A stretch of 64,000 bases of DNA from Pseudomonas sp. DTU_2021_1001937_2_SI_NGA_ILE_001 (GTDB lineage Bacteria; Pseudomonadota; Gammaproteobacteria; Pseudomonadales; Pseudomonadaceae), in assembly GCF_032463525.1 (NCBI RefSeq), contig NZ_CP135971.1, forward strand, positions 1,240,001 to 1,304,000, given 5' to 3'. Shown piece by piece: positions 47,002-56,952 of this stretch (position 1 is its first letter; every line of letters begins with the position of its first letter). The notes beneath the pieces are model-generated. The model saw only the letters and a program-made list of their open reading frames with translations. It was not told the origin of the DNA and did no database searches. A program made the position numbers and the translations under genes.

Positions 47002-48105
47002 TCATGGCGCCGCCTGCGGATTACGCCGCAGGCAGCGCTGATAGCGTTCGTTGACCCGCTGGGCGAACCAGGCGGTGGTCAGGTTACGGGTAATTTTCGG
47101 GCTTTGCAGCGTGATGCCGGGCAGTATGGCACGCGGCAGCTGTTTACCGGCTGTCTGCTCGGCCATTTCGAACACGCGCCGGTACACCTGGGTGTCCTCG
47201 AAGTCTGGCCCCACGCTGCTCTTCAGCTGCTTGTAAATCGCCGGATTGCCCAGCCCCAGGCGCGGGCCGAGGCTGCGTACCGCGCGCTCGGTGGCGCTGG
47301 GGTCCAGCGAATCGTGGAGGATCAGGTCGCCGTCCAGCGCCAGGTCGATACCGGTGAGGCGGCTGAGCGCGCTCTGGAACGCCGCGTTGCGGCTGGCGTA
47401 CCAGCCGGCGTTGAAGTCGGCGAAGCGGTACAGCGGCTCGGGATAATCGGCCGGGTAACCCAGCAGGTGCAAGGTGCCGAAATACACCCCCCCACGGCGG
47501 CTGAACACTTCGCGGCGCACAGTGCCGTCTACCGCGTAGGGATAGCCATCGGCGTGCTGCTCGGCGAAGGCGATGCTGACCTGCATGGGACCGCCGGTGT
47601 GTACCGGATTGAAGCGTCCGAACAGGGTCTGGCCCAGCGGCACCATGCCGATGAAGTCATCGAAGATCGCGCTCAGCTGGCCTTCGGTGCGCGCCGCGGC
47701 CAGGCGCGCCGCGTAGGTCTTGCCGTCTGGCGAGCGCAGGCCCAGCGCCGCGTCAACCAAGGCGCTGGGCAGGTGCAGGCGTGCGGCACGGCGGTCGATT
47801 TCCTGGCGCGCGATACGCGCCAGACCCGGCACCGACGGGTCGGCCTGGAAAGTCGACTCCTGCTCGGTGACCGCCAGCACGGAGCAGATGTTCTGCGGGC
47901 TGGGCTCGATGTCCTGGGTGCTCAGCGCCACCTGGATATCCGTCGCCCAGCCCTGACGGTCTTTGACGTTGGCCGGCAACAGCGCCGCGATACGCTCGCG
48001 GGCCTGCTCGGCATTCAGAGGCGGTGGCCCGCCAGGGCGACTGGCGCAACCGCCGAGCAACAAGGCCGCGACGGCCAGCAGACTGGGTAACAGGCTCGGA
48101 CTCAC
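47002..48105 (-). CDS. DUF1615 lipoprotein
   Basis: A 367-residue lipoprotein: MSPSLLPSLLAVAALLLGGC is a signal with lipobox LGGC. The mature domain (AEQARERIAALLPANVKDRQ, AVTEQESTFQADPSVPGLAR, FNPVHTGGPMQVSIAFAEQH) is DUF1615. The QESTFQADP and GPMQVS pieces resemble lysozyme-like lytic transglycosylase motifs (ESxFxxxA, GxMQ), so peptidoglycan cleavage is possible but unproven. Tandem with the aldo-keto reductase (31 bases) and glutaminase. Confidence 0.85.
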   Translation of the reverse strand: MSPSLLPSLLAVAALLLGGCASRPGGPPPLNAEQARERIAALLPANVKDRQGWATDIQVALSTQDIEPSPQNICSVLAVTEQESTFQADPSVPGLARIARQEIDRRAARLHLPSALVDAALGLRSPDGKTYAARLAAARTEGQLSAIFDDFIGMVPLGQTLFGRFNPVHTGGPMQVSIAFAEQHADGYPYAVDGTVRREVFSRRGGVYFGTLHLLGYPADYPEPLYRFADFNAGWYASRNAAFQSALSRLTGIDLALDGDLILHDSLDPSATERAVRSLGPRLGLGNPAIYKQLKSSVGPDFEDTQVYRRVFEMAEQTAGKQLPRAILPGITLQSPKITRNLTTAWFAQRVNERYQRCLRRNPQAAP

Positions 48106-48144
48106 TTCAGGCTCCTTGGCTGGTGAAGCGGACCCGCCTGGCCG

Positions 48145-49053
48145 TCAGAACACCGACCAGTCGATCCGCGCGCTCAACCGTTCCAGCGCCGCCATACCGA
48201 CCAGCGAATTGCCGGCAGCGTTCAATTCCGGAGACCACACACACACCGAGAAGCGCCCCGGCACCACGGCGATGATGCCGCCGCCGACGCCGCTCTTGCC
48301 CGGCAGGCCAACGCGATAGGCGAAGTTGCCGGCCTCGTCGTACAGCCCGCTGGTGGCCATGATCGAGTTGAGCTGGGTGGTCTGTCGGGGGGTGAGTATC
48401 TGCGCACCACTGTGGGCGCAGAAGCCTTCGTTGGCCAGGAAGCCGAAGGCCTTGGCCAGGTCGACGCAGGTCATGCTCAGTGCACAGTGATGAAAGTAGC
48501 TGCGCAGCACGTCGTCCACATCGTTATGGAAATTGCCGAAGGACTTCATCAGCCAAGCCGCCGCGGCATTGCGTGAGCGATGCTGGTATTCGGACTCGGC
48601 GACCTTGGCATCGGAAATGATGGTGCGATTGCCGCACAGGCGCCGCACGAAGTCGCGCATCGACAGCGCCGGCGCGGCGAAGCGGCCCTGGTTGATGTCG
48701 CAGATCACCAGCGCCCCGGCATTGATGAAGGGGTTGCGCGGCTTGCCGCGCTCGAACTCCAGCTGCACCAGCGAGTTGAACGGCTGCCCGGACGGCTCGT
48801 AGCCGACGCGCTCCCAGATCGACTCGCCGGAATGCCCGATGGCCTGCACCAGGCTGAACACTTTGGAAATGCTCTGGATCGAGAACGGCGTCAGCGCATC
48901 GCCCGCCTGATACACCTCGCCACTGTTGCTGTACACGGCAATACCCAGTTGATCCGGGCGCACCAGCTCCAACGCCGGAATGTAATTGGCGACCTTGCCC
49001 TGGCCGATCAGCGGCCGCACCTCATCCAGGATTTCGTTCAACAGCTCTTGCAT
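48145..49053 (-). CDS. glsA: Glutaminase
   Basis: A 302-residue serine-dependent beta-lactamase-like glutaminase, exactly the usual length. [12 protein letters not shown] carries the catalytic Ser-x-x-Lys, with [22 protein letters not shown] and GKSGVGGGI downstream. It hydrolyses glutamine to glutamate and ammonia in the cytoplasm. Start 49053 is chosen at MQELLNEIL; the longer frame to 49188 lacks similarity. Confidence 0.95.
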   Translation of the reverse strand: MQELLNEILDEVRPLIGQGKVANYIPALELVRPDQLGIAVYSNSGEVYQAGDALTPFSIQSISKVFSLVQAIGHSGESIWERVGYEPSGQPFNSLVQLEFERGKPRNPFINAGALVICDINQGRFAAPALSMRDFVRRLCGNRTIISDAKVAESEYQHRSRNAAAAWLMKSFGNFHNDVDDVLRSYFHHCALSMTCVDLAKAFGFLANEGFCAHSGAQILTPRQTTQLNSIMATSGLYDEAGNFAYRVGLPGKSGVGGGIIAVVPGRFSVCVWSPELNAAGNSLVGMAALERLSARIDWSVF

Positions 49054-49194
49054 GCAACGCGCCCCGTGTTTTTGGGTGCGCACACTACACCAAGCGCGGA
49101 AAAATTGCGCCCGGTCCACCCGTTTTGTCCCCCGCTCGGCGGCCAGGTCGGGCGCCATCCGGCGCTCAGACCCGGCCCCAGCGCTCATGCCGCC

Positions 49195-51582
49195 CTACCA
49201 GCTGTAAGCCACCTGGGCGTAGTAGAAGGCGCCGCTGTAACCGTAGGGCGAGTAGGTGCTGTACGCCAGGTTTCCGCCACTGCTGGCAAAGTCATTGAGC
49301 TTCTCGGGGTACTGGTCGGTGACGTTGTCGCCGCCGACGGTGAAGGTCCAGTTGCGCCACCGGTAGTCCAGCGCCAGATCCAGCAGCCAGGCCGCACTGA
49401 ACGTCTGGTCGTTGACCGGGTCGGCCTGGTAGCTGGTGAACTCGCCATGACGCACCAGGTTCGAGTGCAGCACCCAGCTGCCGTAGGTGAAGTCGTTGCC
49501 AAGACTCAGCTTGTGCCGGGGCGTGGTATCGCCCATTAGACCGACACGCTCACGACGGTCGACGCGTACCAGGTTGACCCCCAACTGATCGAGCACGCTG
49601 GGGTTGGCCTTCACATCGGTCACTCGGGTGTGGTTGTAGTTATAGCCCAGGGTACTGTTCCAACCGAGCCCGTTGTCAAAGCGGTAGCGATAGTTGGCCA
49701 CCAGGTCGACGCCGTCGGTGCGGGTGTCGGTGGCGTTGGTGAAGTAGCGCACCGAGGTGTAGTTGATGTCCCCCACCCCGTTGGCCCGCAGGTAGCTGGC
49801 GGCGGCATTGTTGAGCACCAGGTTGGACGACAGCGAGATACGGTCACGGATGTCGATGCGGTAGACGTCGGCGGTTACGGTCAGGTTGTCCAGCGGCTCC
49901 AGCACCAGACCCAGGCTGTAATTGCGTGACTTCTCGGCCTGCAGGTCCTCGGCGCCGAGCAGTTGTGCCACCCGGCTGCTGGCCGGAAAGGTGCCGGCTT
50001 CCTGGATGCTGTTGCCGATCAGCTGCGACGAGGTGAAGGCAAAGTTCTGCTGGGCCAGCGACGGTGCCCTGAAGCCGGTGGACACACTGCCACGTAGCGC
50101 AACGCGCTCGGTGAAGGCATAGCGCGCCGACAACGAACCACTGAGGTTGGAACCGAAATCGCTGTAGTCCTCGTGACGCAGCGCCGCCGAAGCGCTGAGC
50201 CGGTCGGTGAAGTCGGTTTCCAGATCCAGGTACTGGGCCAGGTTGTGGCGCGAGTGGCTGCCGGCATCCGAATCCCGAAAGCCCGCCAGGCCCGAGCTGC
50301 CACTCTGGAAGTACGACTCGGGCTGCCCCGCTTCGATCTGATAGCCCTGGCGCAGGTACTCGGTGCCGACGGCCAGCGACACCGGGTTGGGCAGCCAGCT
50401 CAGCGTGAATTCCCGCGACAGATCCAGGCTCAGCTGCTTCTGGTCGTTGGTCAGTGTGCCGTTATCGAACGACCGTGGCGTGGCCAGGCCCAGCGCCGTA
50501 TTGATGGTGCGCGTATGGATCTCGTAGCGGTTCCTGCCGTAATTGGCGGACAGATCGTAATGCCAGTCGTAGGCCAGTTCGCCACGCAGGCCGGCAACCA
50601 GGCTGGTGTCTTCCAGGCTGCCGCGGATCAGCGGCAGGTAGCCGTTGGGGAAGATTGCCGGGTTGTTGTTCGAGGCATTGCTGGCACGATAGAAAGCCGC
50701 TGTCTCGCCCCGGCGCTTGCTGTAGCCACCGAAGCTGTAGAACTGAGCGGCATCGTTGAACGAATATTCGCTGTTGAACTGCAGCTTACCCTCTTCGCTG
50801 GCCGGCTCGCCTTGGCGGAACACATGCTGACCATAGGTGGCGGAGCCGATGCTCGCGGCGCGAAAATCATCGCCGGCGCGGTCGGTGTAGTCGTTGTTGG
50901 CCCCCTCCCCCGTAAGGTTGATGAAGCCGTTTTCGCCCAGCGCGAAACCACTGTTGCCGGTCACCTGGCGCTGAATGCCATCACCTTTCCTGTACTGGCC
51001 GTAGCGGGTCGACACCGAGCCGCCATGGTCGTCTTGCTTGAGGATGACGTTGATTACCCCGGCGATGGCGTCCGAGCCGTAGCGCGCCGAAGCGCCATCG
51101 CGCAGGACCTCGATATGGTCGATGGCCGACAGCGGAATCGCGTTCAGATCGGCCGGCGCCGAGCCACGCCCCACCGCACCGCCGAGGTTGACGAAGGCGG
51201 AAGTGTGGCGACGTTTACCGTTGACCAGCACCAGCACTTGGTCCGGCGAAAGACCGCGCAGCTGCGCCGGGCGAGTCAGCTCGGCACCATCCACCAGGCT
51301 GGGACGGGGAAAGTTGATCGATGGGATCAGCTTGGCCAGTACCGTGCCCAGCTCTGCCGAGCCACTGCTGCGCAAGGCGTCGCCACTGATGACGTCGATG
51401 GGGGCCAGCGAGGTGCTGGCGGTGCGTTCCTGGGTGCGCGTGCCGGTGACGATCACCGTGTCGAGGCTCGAAGCCGACGACGCCTTGTCGCCGTCCTCGA
51501 ACGCCGCGCTGGCTTGGCCAGCACTTAACAGATTGGCCGATACCACGGCCGTGGCCAGCCATTGACCTTTGAAACTCCTCAT
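49195..51582 (-). CDS. TonB-dependent outer-membrane receptor
   Basis: A 795-residue protein with a signal peptide (MRSFKGQWLATAVVSANLLS AGQASA). The plug starts at LDTVIVTGTRTQERTA, with LRGLSPDQVLVLVNGKRRHT and VEVLRDGASARYGSDAIAGV as in siderophore/cobalamin/vitamin receptors. The 22-strand barrel ends in FYYAQVAYSW (C-terminal aromatic). There is no N-terminal STN signalling domain, so it cannot be the partner of the FecIR pair at 10 kb. The ligand is not predictable. GGGAGCGG precedes the ATG. Confidence 0.94.
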   Translation of the reverse strand: MRSFKGQWLATAVVSANLLSAGQASAAFEDGDKASSASSLDTVIVTGTRTQERTASTSLAPIDVISGDALRSSGSAELGTVLAKLIPSINFPRPSLVDGAELTRPAQLRGLSPDQVLVLVNGKRRHTSAFVNLGGAVGRGSAPADLNAIPLSAIDHIEVLRDGASARYGSDAIAGVINVILKQDDHGGSVSTRYGQYRKGDGIQRQVTGNSGFALGENGFINLTGEGANNDYTDRAGDDFRAASIGSATYGQHVFRQGEPASEEGKLQFNSEYSFNDAAQFYSFGGYSKRRGETAAFYRASNASNNNPAIFPNGYLPLIRGSLEDTSLVAGLRGELAYDWHYDLSANYGRNRYEIHTRTINTALGLATPRSFDNGTLTNDQKQLSLDLSREFTLSWLPNPVSLAVGTEYLRQGYQIEAGQPESYFQSGSSGLAGFRDSDAGSHSRHNLAQYLDLETDFTDRLSASAALRHEDYSDFGSNLSGSLSARYAFTERVALRGSVSTGFRAPSLAQQNFAFTSSQLIGNSIQEAGTFPASSRVAQLLGAEDLQAEKSRNYSLGLVLEPLDNLTVTADVYRIDIRDRISLSSNLVLNNAAASYLRANGVGDINYTSVRYFTNATDTRTDGVDLVANYRYRFDNGLGWNSTLGYNYNHTRVTDVKANPSVLDQLGVNLVRVDRRERVGLMGDTTPRHKLSLGNDFTYGSWVLHSNLVRHGEFTSYQADPVNDQTFSAAWLLDLALDYRWRNWTFTVGGDNVTDQYPEKLNDFASSGGNLAYSTYSPYGYSGAFYYAQVAYSW

Positions 51583-51927
51583 ACCGCTCCCTCTGAATCC
51601 CTTCGGTCGGAGCGTTCCGCCCGACCGTGACGAGCGATCCGTGCGGCGGACGGTGGCGGTCATCTTCTGGTTATGGTGTGTAGCCGGTGGCCCGATGACA
51701 TATATCCTAACGCGATTAATATCCCCTTTCTAAATTCCGATATTGAATATCCAAATAGCTGGCTGGTGGGGGTGTGGGCGGATGGCTCTATCCGCGCAGT
51801 CGCCGAATCGTGTTGGTACAGACGCCGGTATTCTCTGCCGGGACTCAGTCATTCGGCGTTTCAATCGCCGAGGCCAGCCGTGGCGCTGACGGGTGACGCT
51901 CGGTGAACCGCCACCCCGCTGCGACGC
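51583..51927 (-). promoter_or_regulatory. AT-rich promoter region upstream of the TonB receptor
   Basis: This 345-base gap has no supported gene. The stretch 51690-51760 is AT-rich and holds a perfect 13-base palindrome GATATTGAATATC (51739-51751) and a second GATATTAATC-like half nearby, possible operators for the receptor gene. I do not recognise a Fur or Zur consensus. Confidence 0.4.
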
Positions 51928-52530
51928 TCAAGGCACCTGAAACGGATGCAGCATCGGCCGTGGGCGTTCCAGCGGTGCTGGCGCCGGCTCGACCAGCGGC
52001 CACTGCGCGAGGGGTTCGTACTTGCCTTTGTATGACTCGTAAAGCACGAACTCCCGGGCGGCGATGCGAAACTCGGTATCCAGGGGCGCTTCCGGCACCG
52101 GGCCGCGGTAGTCGCGCATCAGTGTCAGGTGCGGCTGGAACTCACGCGGGTCGACGGCGAAACCCAGCGGCAGCATGGCCTGCTGCAACTCATAGACCCA
52201 GCGCAGCAAGGCCGCTTGCGGCTGCTCGGGGACCAGTACCAGGGCCTGGCTACGTCGCCATACCTCAAGCTGGTCGAGGATGATCGCCGACGGCGCCGGC
52301 AGCGGCCGCAGCCGCGCAGCGGCATCGAGAATGGCGGGCAACTGGCTGACACCCACGTCACCGAGAAACATCAGGGTCAGGTGGAAGTTGGCAGTCGGCA
52401 CAGGCCGCCCATTACGCAGTTTGAGTGCCGAGCGCCAGCGGGAAATCGCCTTGCCCTGTACAGCGCTGCAAGGCAGCGCGAAGAACAGGCGCTTGAAAGG
52501 CTCGTGTGGCAAAAGATCATGGCTGTTCAT
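51928..52530 (-). CDS. thpR: RNA 2',3'-cyclic phosphodiesterase (2H family)
   Basis: A 200-residue 2H phosphoesterase. The two catalytic HxTx motifs are HLTL at 50-53 (ANFHLTLMFLGDV) and HLTL near 134 (FQPHLTLMRDY). RLFFALPCS at the N-terminus is typical. ThpR hydrolyses 2',3'-cyclic phosphates and can ligate tRNA halves in vitro. The C-terminal tail is short and proline-rich. Single gene. Confidence 0.93.
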   Translation of the reverse strand: MNSHDLLPHEPFKRLFFALPCSAVQGKAISRWRSALKLRNGRPVPTANFHLTLMFLGDVGVSQLPAILDAAARLRPLPAPSAIILDQLEVWRRSQALVLVPEQPQAALLRWVYELQQAMLPLGFAVDPREFQPHLTLMRDYRGPVPEAPLDTEFRIAAREFVLYESYKGKYEPLAQWPLVEPAPAPLERPRPMLHPFQVP

Positions 52531-52621
52531 TCGGCATCACTCCATCGGCTACGGCAGTCACCTTACCACCAATCAAATGGAGGGCTGCCAGCCCATCGAA
52601 GTTCACCGGCGCCGTGCAGCG

Positions 52622-53686
52622 TCAGGTATCCGCCGCCAGCTCACGCAGCAGCTCGGCCACCAATCGCTCAGCCGGCAACGCCCGGGCCAGCGCAGCACCC
52701 TGCCCGGCCCAGTGTGCAGCGAACTGGTGATTATCGGCCTTGGCTGCCAGCGCATTGAGCTGCTTGGCGGCATCGTAGGCCAATGGATAGGCCGCCGGCT
52801 GGGGTGCACCGGCCTGCTCGGCGTGCTTGATGAACGCGTTGACGATGCCCCGCGCCGGACGCCCGGAAAGGCTGGCGGTCAACCGCGTGGCCTGAGCGTC
52901 GGGGCTATGCAGCGCAGCCCGGTAGCCGGCATTGGCCGCCGACTCCGGGCAGAGGATGAAGGCCGTACCCAGTTGCGCGGCGCTCGCGCCCAGGGCCAGG
53001 GCGGCACGGATGCCCTGGCCGTCCATGATGCCGCCGGCGGCGATCACCGGCAGGTCGAGGCGTTCGACCAGCAGGCGCACCAGCACCGAGGTGCTCAGGC
53101 GTTCATCGCTGGCAGCGGGGTCGAACAGGCCACGATGACCACCGGCCTCGATGCCTTGGGCGACAACGGCATCGAAGCCCAGCTGCTGGATCTGCTGCGC
53201 CTCGTGCAGGTTGGTGGCGCTGGCCAGGGTATAGATACCGGCCTGGCGCAGGGCCTGCAATTGGCTGGCGCTGGGCAGGCCGAAGTGGAAGCTGGCCACT
53301 GCCGGGCGTGTGTCGAGCAGCAGGGCGAACTGCTCTTCGTCCTCGGCGAAGCTGTGGTAGATCTGCGCCAGGGTCGCTGGAGGCTCGGCACCGAACGCGG
53401 CGAACAGCGGACGCAGATGCTCCAGCCAGGTCTGTTCACGTTGGGCATCGCGCTGCGCTGGGGCATGGCAGAAGACATTGACGTTGAAGGGCCGATCGGT
53501 AAGCGCGCGGGTCTGTTCGATCATCTGCCGGGCCTGCGCCACGCTGCTGGCGCCGATACCCAGCGAACCCAGGCCGCCAGCGTTGCACACCGCCGCCGCC
53601 AGTTCCGGGGTGGCGACCCCGGCCATGGGCGCCTGGATGATCGGGTTGATGCCCAGGCGGGCCAGGAAGGCGTTGGATGAGCTCAT
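52622..53686 (-). CDS. Nitronate monooxygenase (NMO-type FMN flavoprotein)
   Basis: A 354-residue FMN TIM-barrel. [19 protein letters not shown] is the N-terminal motif, GGHRGLFD and [20 protein letters not shown] the phosphate-binding motifs, and [17 protein letters not shown] the class signature; the catalytic His is probably in EAGGHRG. It oxidises alkyl nitronates such as propionate-3-nitronate. ATG 53686 follows GGAG by six bases. Confidence 0.92.
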   Translation of the reverse strand: MSSSNAFLARLGINPIIQAPMAGVATPELAAAVCNAGGLGSLGIGASSVAQARQMIEQTRALTDRPFNVNVFCHAPAQRDAQREQTWLEHLRPLFAAFGAEPPATLAQIYHSFAEDEEQFALLLDTRPAVASFHFGLPSASQLQALRQAGIYTLASATNLHEAQQIQQLGFDAVVAQGIEAGGHRGLFDPAASDERLSTSVLVRLLVERLDLPVIAAGGIMDGQGIRAALALGASAAQLGTAFILCPESAANAGYRAALHSPDAQATRLTASLSGRPARGIVNAFIKHAEQAGAPQPAAYPLAYDAAKQLNALAAKADNHQFAAHWAGQGAALARALPAERLVAELLRELAADT

Positions 53687-53778
53687 GTACGACTCCATTG
53701 CGGGTTTACTTTCCGACGAAAAATGTAAACGCATCGTTCTTGAATGGCCAATCAGCGTAGCCCTTGCCAGCCTCTGCC

Positions 53779-53818
53779 TGGCTGAAGCCGCGCCCACCGG
53801 GAGCCGCTTCAGCCACGA
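53779..53818. repeat. REP-like palindrome
   Basis: CTGGCTGAAGCCGCGCCCAC and GGGAGCCGCTTCAGCCACGA are two short REP-like arms facing each other between the nitronate monooxygenase and VOC genes. No element ends or target duplication. Confidence 0.45.
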
Positions 53819-53830
53819 ACGGCACATCGC

Positions 53831-54355
53831 TCAGTCCTCGCAGAACCTCAGGCGGTTGCCGAACGGATCGTGGACTTCCAGGAGCCGACCCCAGGGCTGT
53901 TCGACGATCTGCGGGCGCCCGTAGCCATACTGTTTACCGCGCAGTTCATCGCGCAGTGCCTCGACGCCTTGCAAAGGAATGAACAAGGTCGCACCGGGGC
54001 TGGCATCGCCGTGGTGTTCCGACAAATGCAGGTGCAGGCCATCGCGAACGATGCCCAGGTACAGGGGCAGACCGGGCTCGAAGCGGTGCTCGAATTCGAT
54101 GCCGAAACCCAGGAAGTCGAGATAGAACTCCCTGGCCTTGGCCTCATCGAAACTGCGCAGGATCGGAATGCAGCGCTGGAAACTCACCGCGGGCCGTGGC
54201 CGCTCGCTCGGCAAACGGGCGGCGGCGACATTCCAGTCCTTGTAGCCCAGTTGCCGGGCCACCAGTTCCAGCGCGGCAGAGTGAGACAGCTCGGCACCTG
54301 GCAGTTGCGTGCGCAGGGCCTTGGCCATGTGCTTGGCCTGTTCGAGGGTGATCAT
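53831..54355 (-). CDS. Glyoxalase/bleomycin-resistance-type VOC protein with N-terminal helical domain
   Basis: A 174-residue protein. Residues 1-50 (MITLEQAKHMAKALRTQLPG, ALELVARQLGYKDWNVAAAR) form a helical glyoxalase-associated domain found in some Pseudomonas VOC proteins. The VOC domain follows (PILRSFDEAKAREFYLDFLG, HLHLSEHHGDASPGATLFIP, LEVHDPFGNRLRFCED). The arrangement resembles proteins annotated as bleomycin-resistance-like, where the VOC domain binds a drug. Substrate unknown. Confidence 0.87.
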   Translation of the reverse strand: MITLEQAKHMAKALRTQLPGAELSHSAALELVARQLGYKDWNVAAARLPSERPRPAVSFQRCIPILRSFDEAKAREFYLDFLGFGIEFEHRFEPGLPLYLGIVRDGLHLHLSEHHGDASPGATLFIPLQGVEALRDELRGKQYGYGRPQIVEQPWGRLLEVHDPFGNRLRFCED

Positions 54356-54549
54356 TAAAGCTCTCCGGTCGAGGCGATGCGGTGCTCGCGTTACCAGACC
54401 CCAACATTAGAAAGCCATGAATGAAGAAGGGGCGAAACCGATGCTTTCACCTTCCCGGGACCCGGGGCGAGCGGCAGGCAGCATCCGGCCTGCCGCCGAT
54501 CCTACACCCCCACGAGCGGCGCTGAAAGCCTTCGCGAGTTGCCGCTCTG

Positions 54550-55416
54550 TCAGCGCTCTTGCGGTTTCAGCTCCAGCACCCGGTCGCGACCGCCTTCCGC
54601 CACCAGGTAGGTACCATCTTCTTTGGCAATGATCGCCTGCGGCGCCTTGAGCATCGACAACACGGTGCGCTGTCGGCCTTGGGTATCGACCAGCAGCAGC
54701 CGGGCGCGGTGCGTGGAGTCTTCCGTCACCCAAAGGCCGCGCCCGTCGCACATCACGAAGGTCGGCTGGTTGAGGCCGACCAGCACCGCCGGGTCGCTGC
54801 CGTCGGCGGTCAGTTCGCGGACCACCCCCATGCCCTTTTCGGTGTAGAGCAAACGCCCGTCTGTGCAGCGGGTGATCGACTCGGGCTCGTGCAAGCCGGT
54901 GCGCACCACGTCCAGAGCGCCGTCGCGCCAGCGATAGCGCAGGATGCGCCCCTGCGCCTTGTGGTCCTCGACGGCATACAGCTCGTCGCCGTCATCCCAC
55001 AGGCCCTGAACATTCGCGCCCTGGAACAGCGTGCTGACTTGGCCATCCTTGAGAAAGCCGACCTTCGCACCCGCCACTTCCTGGCTGAACACCCAGCCGC
55101 CACGGGTAGCGACGATACCGTCGGGCTTGGACAGGCCTTCGACCACCGAGGTGCGAGTGCCATCGGCCTGGATGCGCAGGATGCTGCCCTGCCCGTCACG
55201 CAGTTCCCGGCTGACCAGCAAGGCGCCGTTCTCGGCAGGCGCCATGGACGCCGCCTTGGCCACGTCGTCATGCACCACCCGGTAATGCCAGCCGCTTGCC
55301 GCCTGGACCGGGTAGTAGGCTTGCCAGGTGAAGAACCCCAGCACCATCAGCAACAGAAGGACTACGAGGCCGCAGGCAATGCGCAAGCCGGGGGTCGGCA
55401 GCCAGGGTCGGCTCAT
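54550..55416 (-). CDS. Membrane-anchored SMP-30/NHL-like beta-propeller protein
   Basis: A 288-residue protein with one N-terminal membrane anchor (about 12-33, ACGLVVLLLLMVLGFFTW) and a periplasmic six-bladed propeller. Repeated blades read GILRYRWRDGALDVVRTGLH, PESITRCTDGRLLYTEK, TFVMCDGRGLWVTED, QAIIAKEDGTYLVAEGGRDR, close to SMP-30/strictosidine-synthase-like enzymes. Such propellers bind Ca2+, Zn2+ or Mn2+. AGGAGGGT precedes the ATG. The Mn2+ riboswitch lies about 150 bases upstream on the same strand. Confidence 0.82.
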   Translation of the reverse strand: MSRPWLPTPGLRIACGLVVLLLLMVLGFFTWQAYYPVQAASGWHYRVVHDDVAKAASMAPAENGALLVSRELRDGQGSILRIQADGTRTSVVEGLSKPDGIVATRGGWVFSQEVAGAKVGFLKDGQVSTLFQGANVQGLWDDGDELYAVEDHKAQGRILRYRWRDGALDVVRTGLHEPESITRCTDGRLLYTEKGMGVVRELTADGSDPAVLVGLNQPTFVMCDGRGLWVTEDSTHRARLLLVDTQGRQRTVLSMLKAPQAIIAKEDGTYLVAEGGRDRVLELKPQER

Positions 55417-55565
55417 GGCTGACCCTCCTGCCGCAAGCGGGCGCTGACGACGGTGATGAGACGTGTCTGAAAGGAAAGAGCTGAAAGGATTAAGTTCACG
55501 ATGCATGCCTGACCGGGCGCTGACACAACGACAAAGTCCCATGCCCGGCCCAGAATGCGACTCTA

Positions 55566-55670
55566 TCATCGGTCTCGCCAACCCGAAGGTGTCCGCGCCA
55601 CGGCCGACTGGCCAGGCATGTTGACGCGAACGCTCCGGCATTGGCACCGGAGCAGGCTACTCCCCAACAA
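55566..55670 (-). promoter_or_regulatory. yybP-ykoY (Mn2+) riboswitch
   Basis: Reading the - strand, TTGTTGG (P1) leads into GGAGTAGCC (loop L1); then come the hairpin GCTCCGG/CCGGAGC, GTCAACATGCC, a second arm, and GGCGAGACC (loop L3), closing with CCGATGA, which pairs with the start of P1 using G-U wobbles. GGGGAGTAGC and GC(A/G)AGACC are the two invariant metal-binding loops of the yybP-ykoY class. The downstream gene is the SMP-30-like protein. Upstream is a metE fragment on the same strand. Confidence 0.85.
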
Positions 55671-55738
55671 GTGGCGCCAGTCTAGCCACGCCCATGTGAA
55701 AAAAATATCAACGGGTCAGTCGCACGGCAGGGCGTGGC

Positions 55739-56815
55739 TTATGCGGCACGCAGGGTGCCGTGTGGCTCTGGCTGCCGCAGGGCCGAAGCCAGCAACGCCA
55801 CCTCTTGGCACTTACGCAGCGCAACGACATGCACGCCATCGGGCACGGCGTCCTGCTGGTCAGGATGCTTCTGCTCGGGCTGCAGTGCACAGGATGGCGC
55901 CACCCAGAGCCGTTCGCCCAGGCGCTCCCGGGCCTGGCGCAGCAGCGCGTGGGCCTTGCCCAGGTCGTCGTGGCCGGCGTTGCGGCCATCGACCACGCCA
56001 AGGGACAGAATCTTGTAGGCCGGCAGACGGTCAACCACGATAGGGAGCTGTTCGGGAGCGCACACCAGGTCCACATGCAGGCCGTCCACCGGTAACCCGG
56101 CGGCCAGGCCCAGGTTGCTCGCCAGGGCGCCGAAACACGTGGCCACCAGCTTCTTCAGCGGCTCGCGTTGCAGCAGGTTGTAGACCCGTTCGTAGGCATT
56201 CTTCCAGTCCTGCGGCAGCTCCAGGCCAAGGATCGGTTCGTCGATCTGCACCCACTCCACCCCTTGGGCTGCCAGGCGCTGGAAGATCTGCCCGTATAGC
56301 GGCAGCAGCCGGTCGACCAGTTCCAGCTTGTCGAACTCGGCACCTTGGCCCTTGCCCAGCCACAGATAGGTCAAGGGGCCGATCACCACCGGCTTGACCG
56401 CATGACCCAGGGCATGAGCCTCGTCGACCTCCTCGAACAACGACTCCCAGTTCAGGGTGAAGACCTGCCCGGCAGTCAATTCGGGGACCGTGTAACGCGC
56501 AGGGCCGTCGAACCACTGCGCCTGCGGATGAGCCGCAGCGCCGTCAGCCAGGCCTGGCAAGGTGTGCCGCCCCGGGGGAATCACGCCGAAGGCCTGCGAG
56601 TGGTTCAGCACCGTGTCGCCCCAGGCGAAGTCACCCACCGGCAGCAGCTCGATGCCAGCGTCCTTCTGCAGTTGCCAATGCGCGGCACGCAGGTTGCGGC
56701 CCACCGCGTGCAGACCGGCTTCGTCGAGTTCACCAGAGCGGAACGCGGCCTTGGCCTTGTGCAGTTCAGAATCGCGCCCGATGGACGGAAATCCCAGATT
56801 ATGTGCCAAGGCCAT
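55739..56815 (-). pseudogene. metE (fragment): N-terminal fragment of cobalamin-independent methionine synthase (MetE)
   Basis: A 358-residue frame resembling only the N-terminal domain of MetE (full length about 755). NLGFPSIGRDSELHKAKAAF, LPVGDFAWGDTVL, VKPVVIGPLTYLWLGKGQG, IEWVQ-like VEWVQIDEPILGLELP and GLPVDGLHVDLV are well kept. Around residue 320-340 similarity falls off and the frame ends in GTLRAA. The C-terminal domain with the zinc/homocysteine ligands is absent and no remnant is seen in the 322 bases downstream. It cannot be an active methionine synthase by itself. The genome presumably has another metE or metH. Confidence 0.75.
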
Positions 56816-56952
56816 GTCGTGTGCTCCGCTGCAAAGATTCGATGGCGGCATTCTGGTCAGGCTCGAACCCTGAGGCAAACTCATAAATTTGAAGATGGTC
56901 CTCAGTTTTATTCATGTTGAATGCCGCCGAGTGAACTTCCAGGCGGGCAAAC

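Noticed and set aside
49195..51582. TonB receptor as the missing partner of the FecI/FecR pair
   Set aside because: It has no N-terminal signalling (STN) domain before the plug and lies 38 kb away.
53779..53818. Further MITE copy between the nitronate monooxygenase and VOC genes (also 25938-25980)
   Set aside because: Only REP-like arms are present; neither terminal repeats nor a target octamer can be found.
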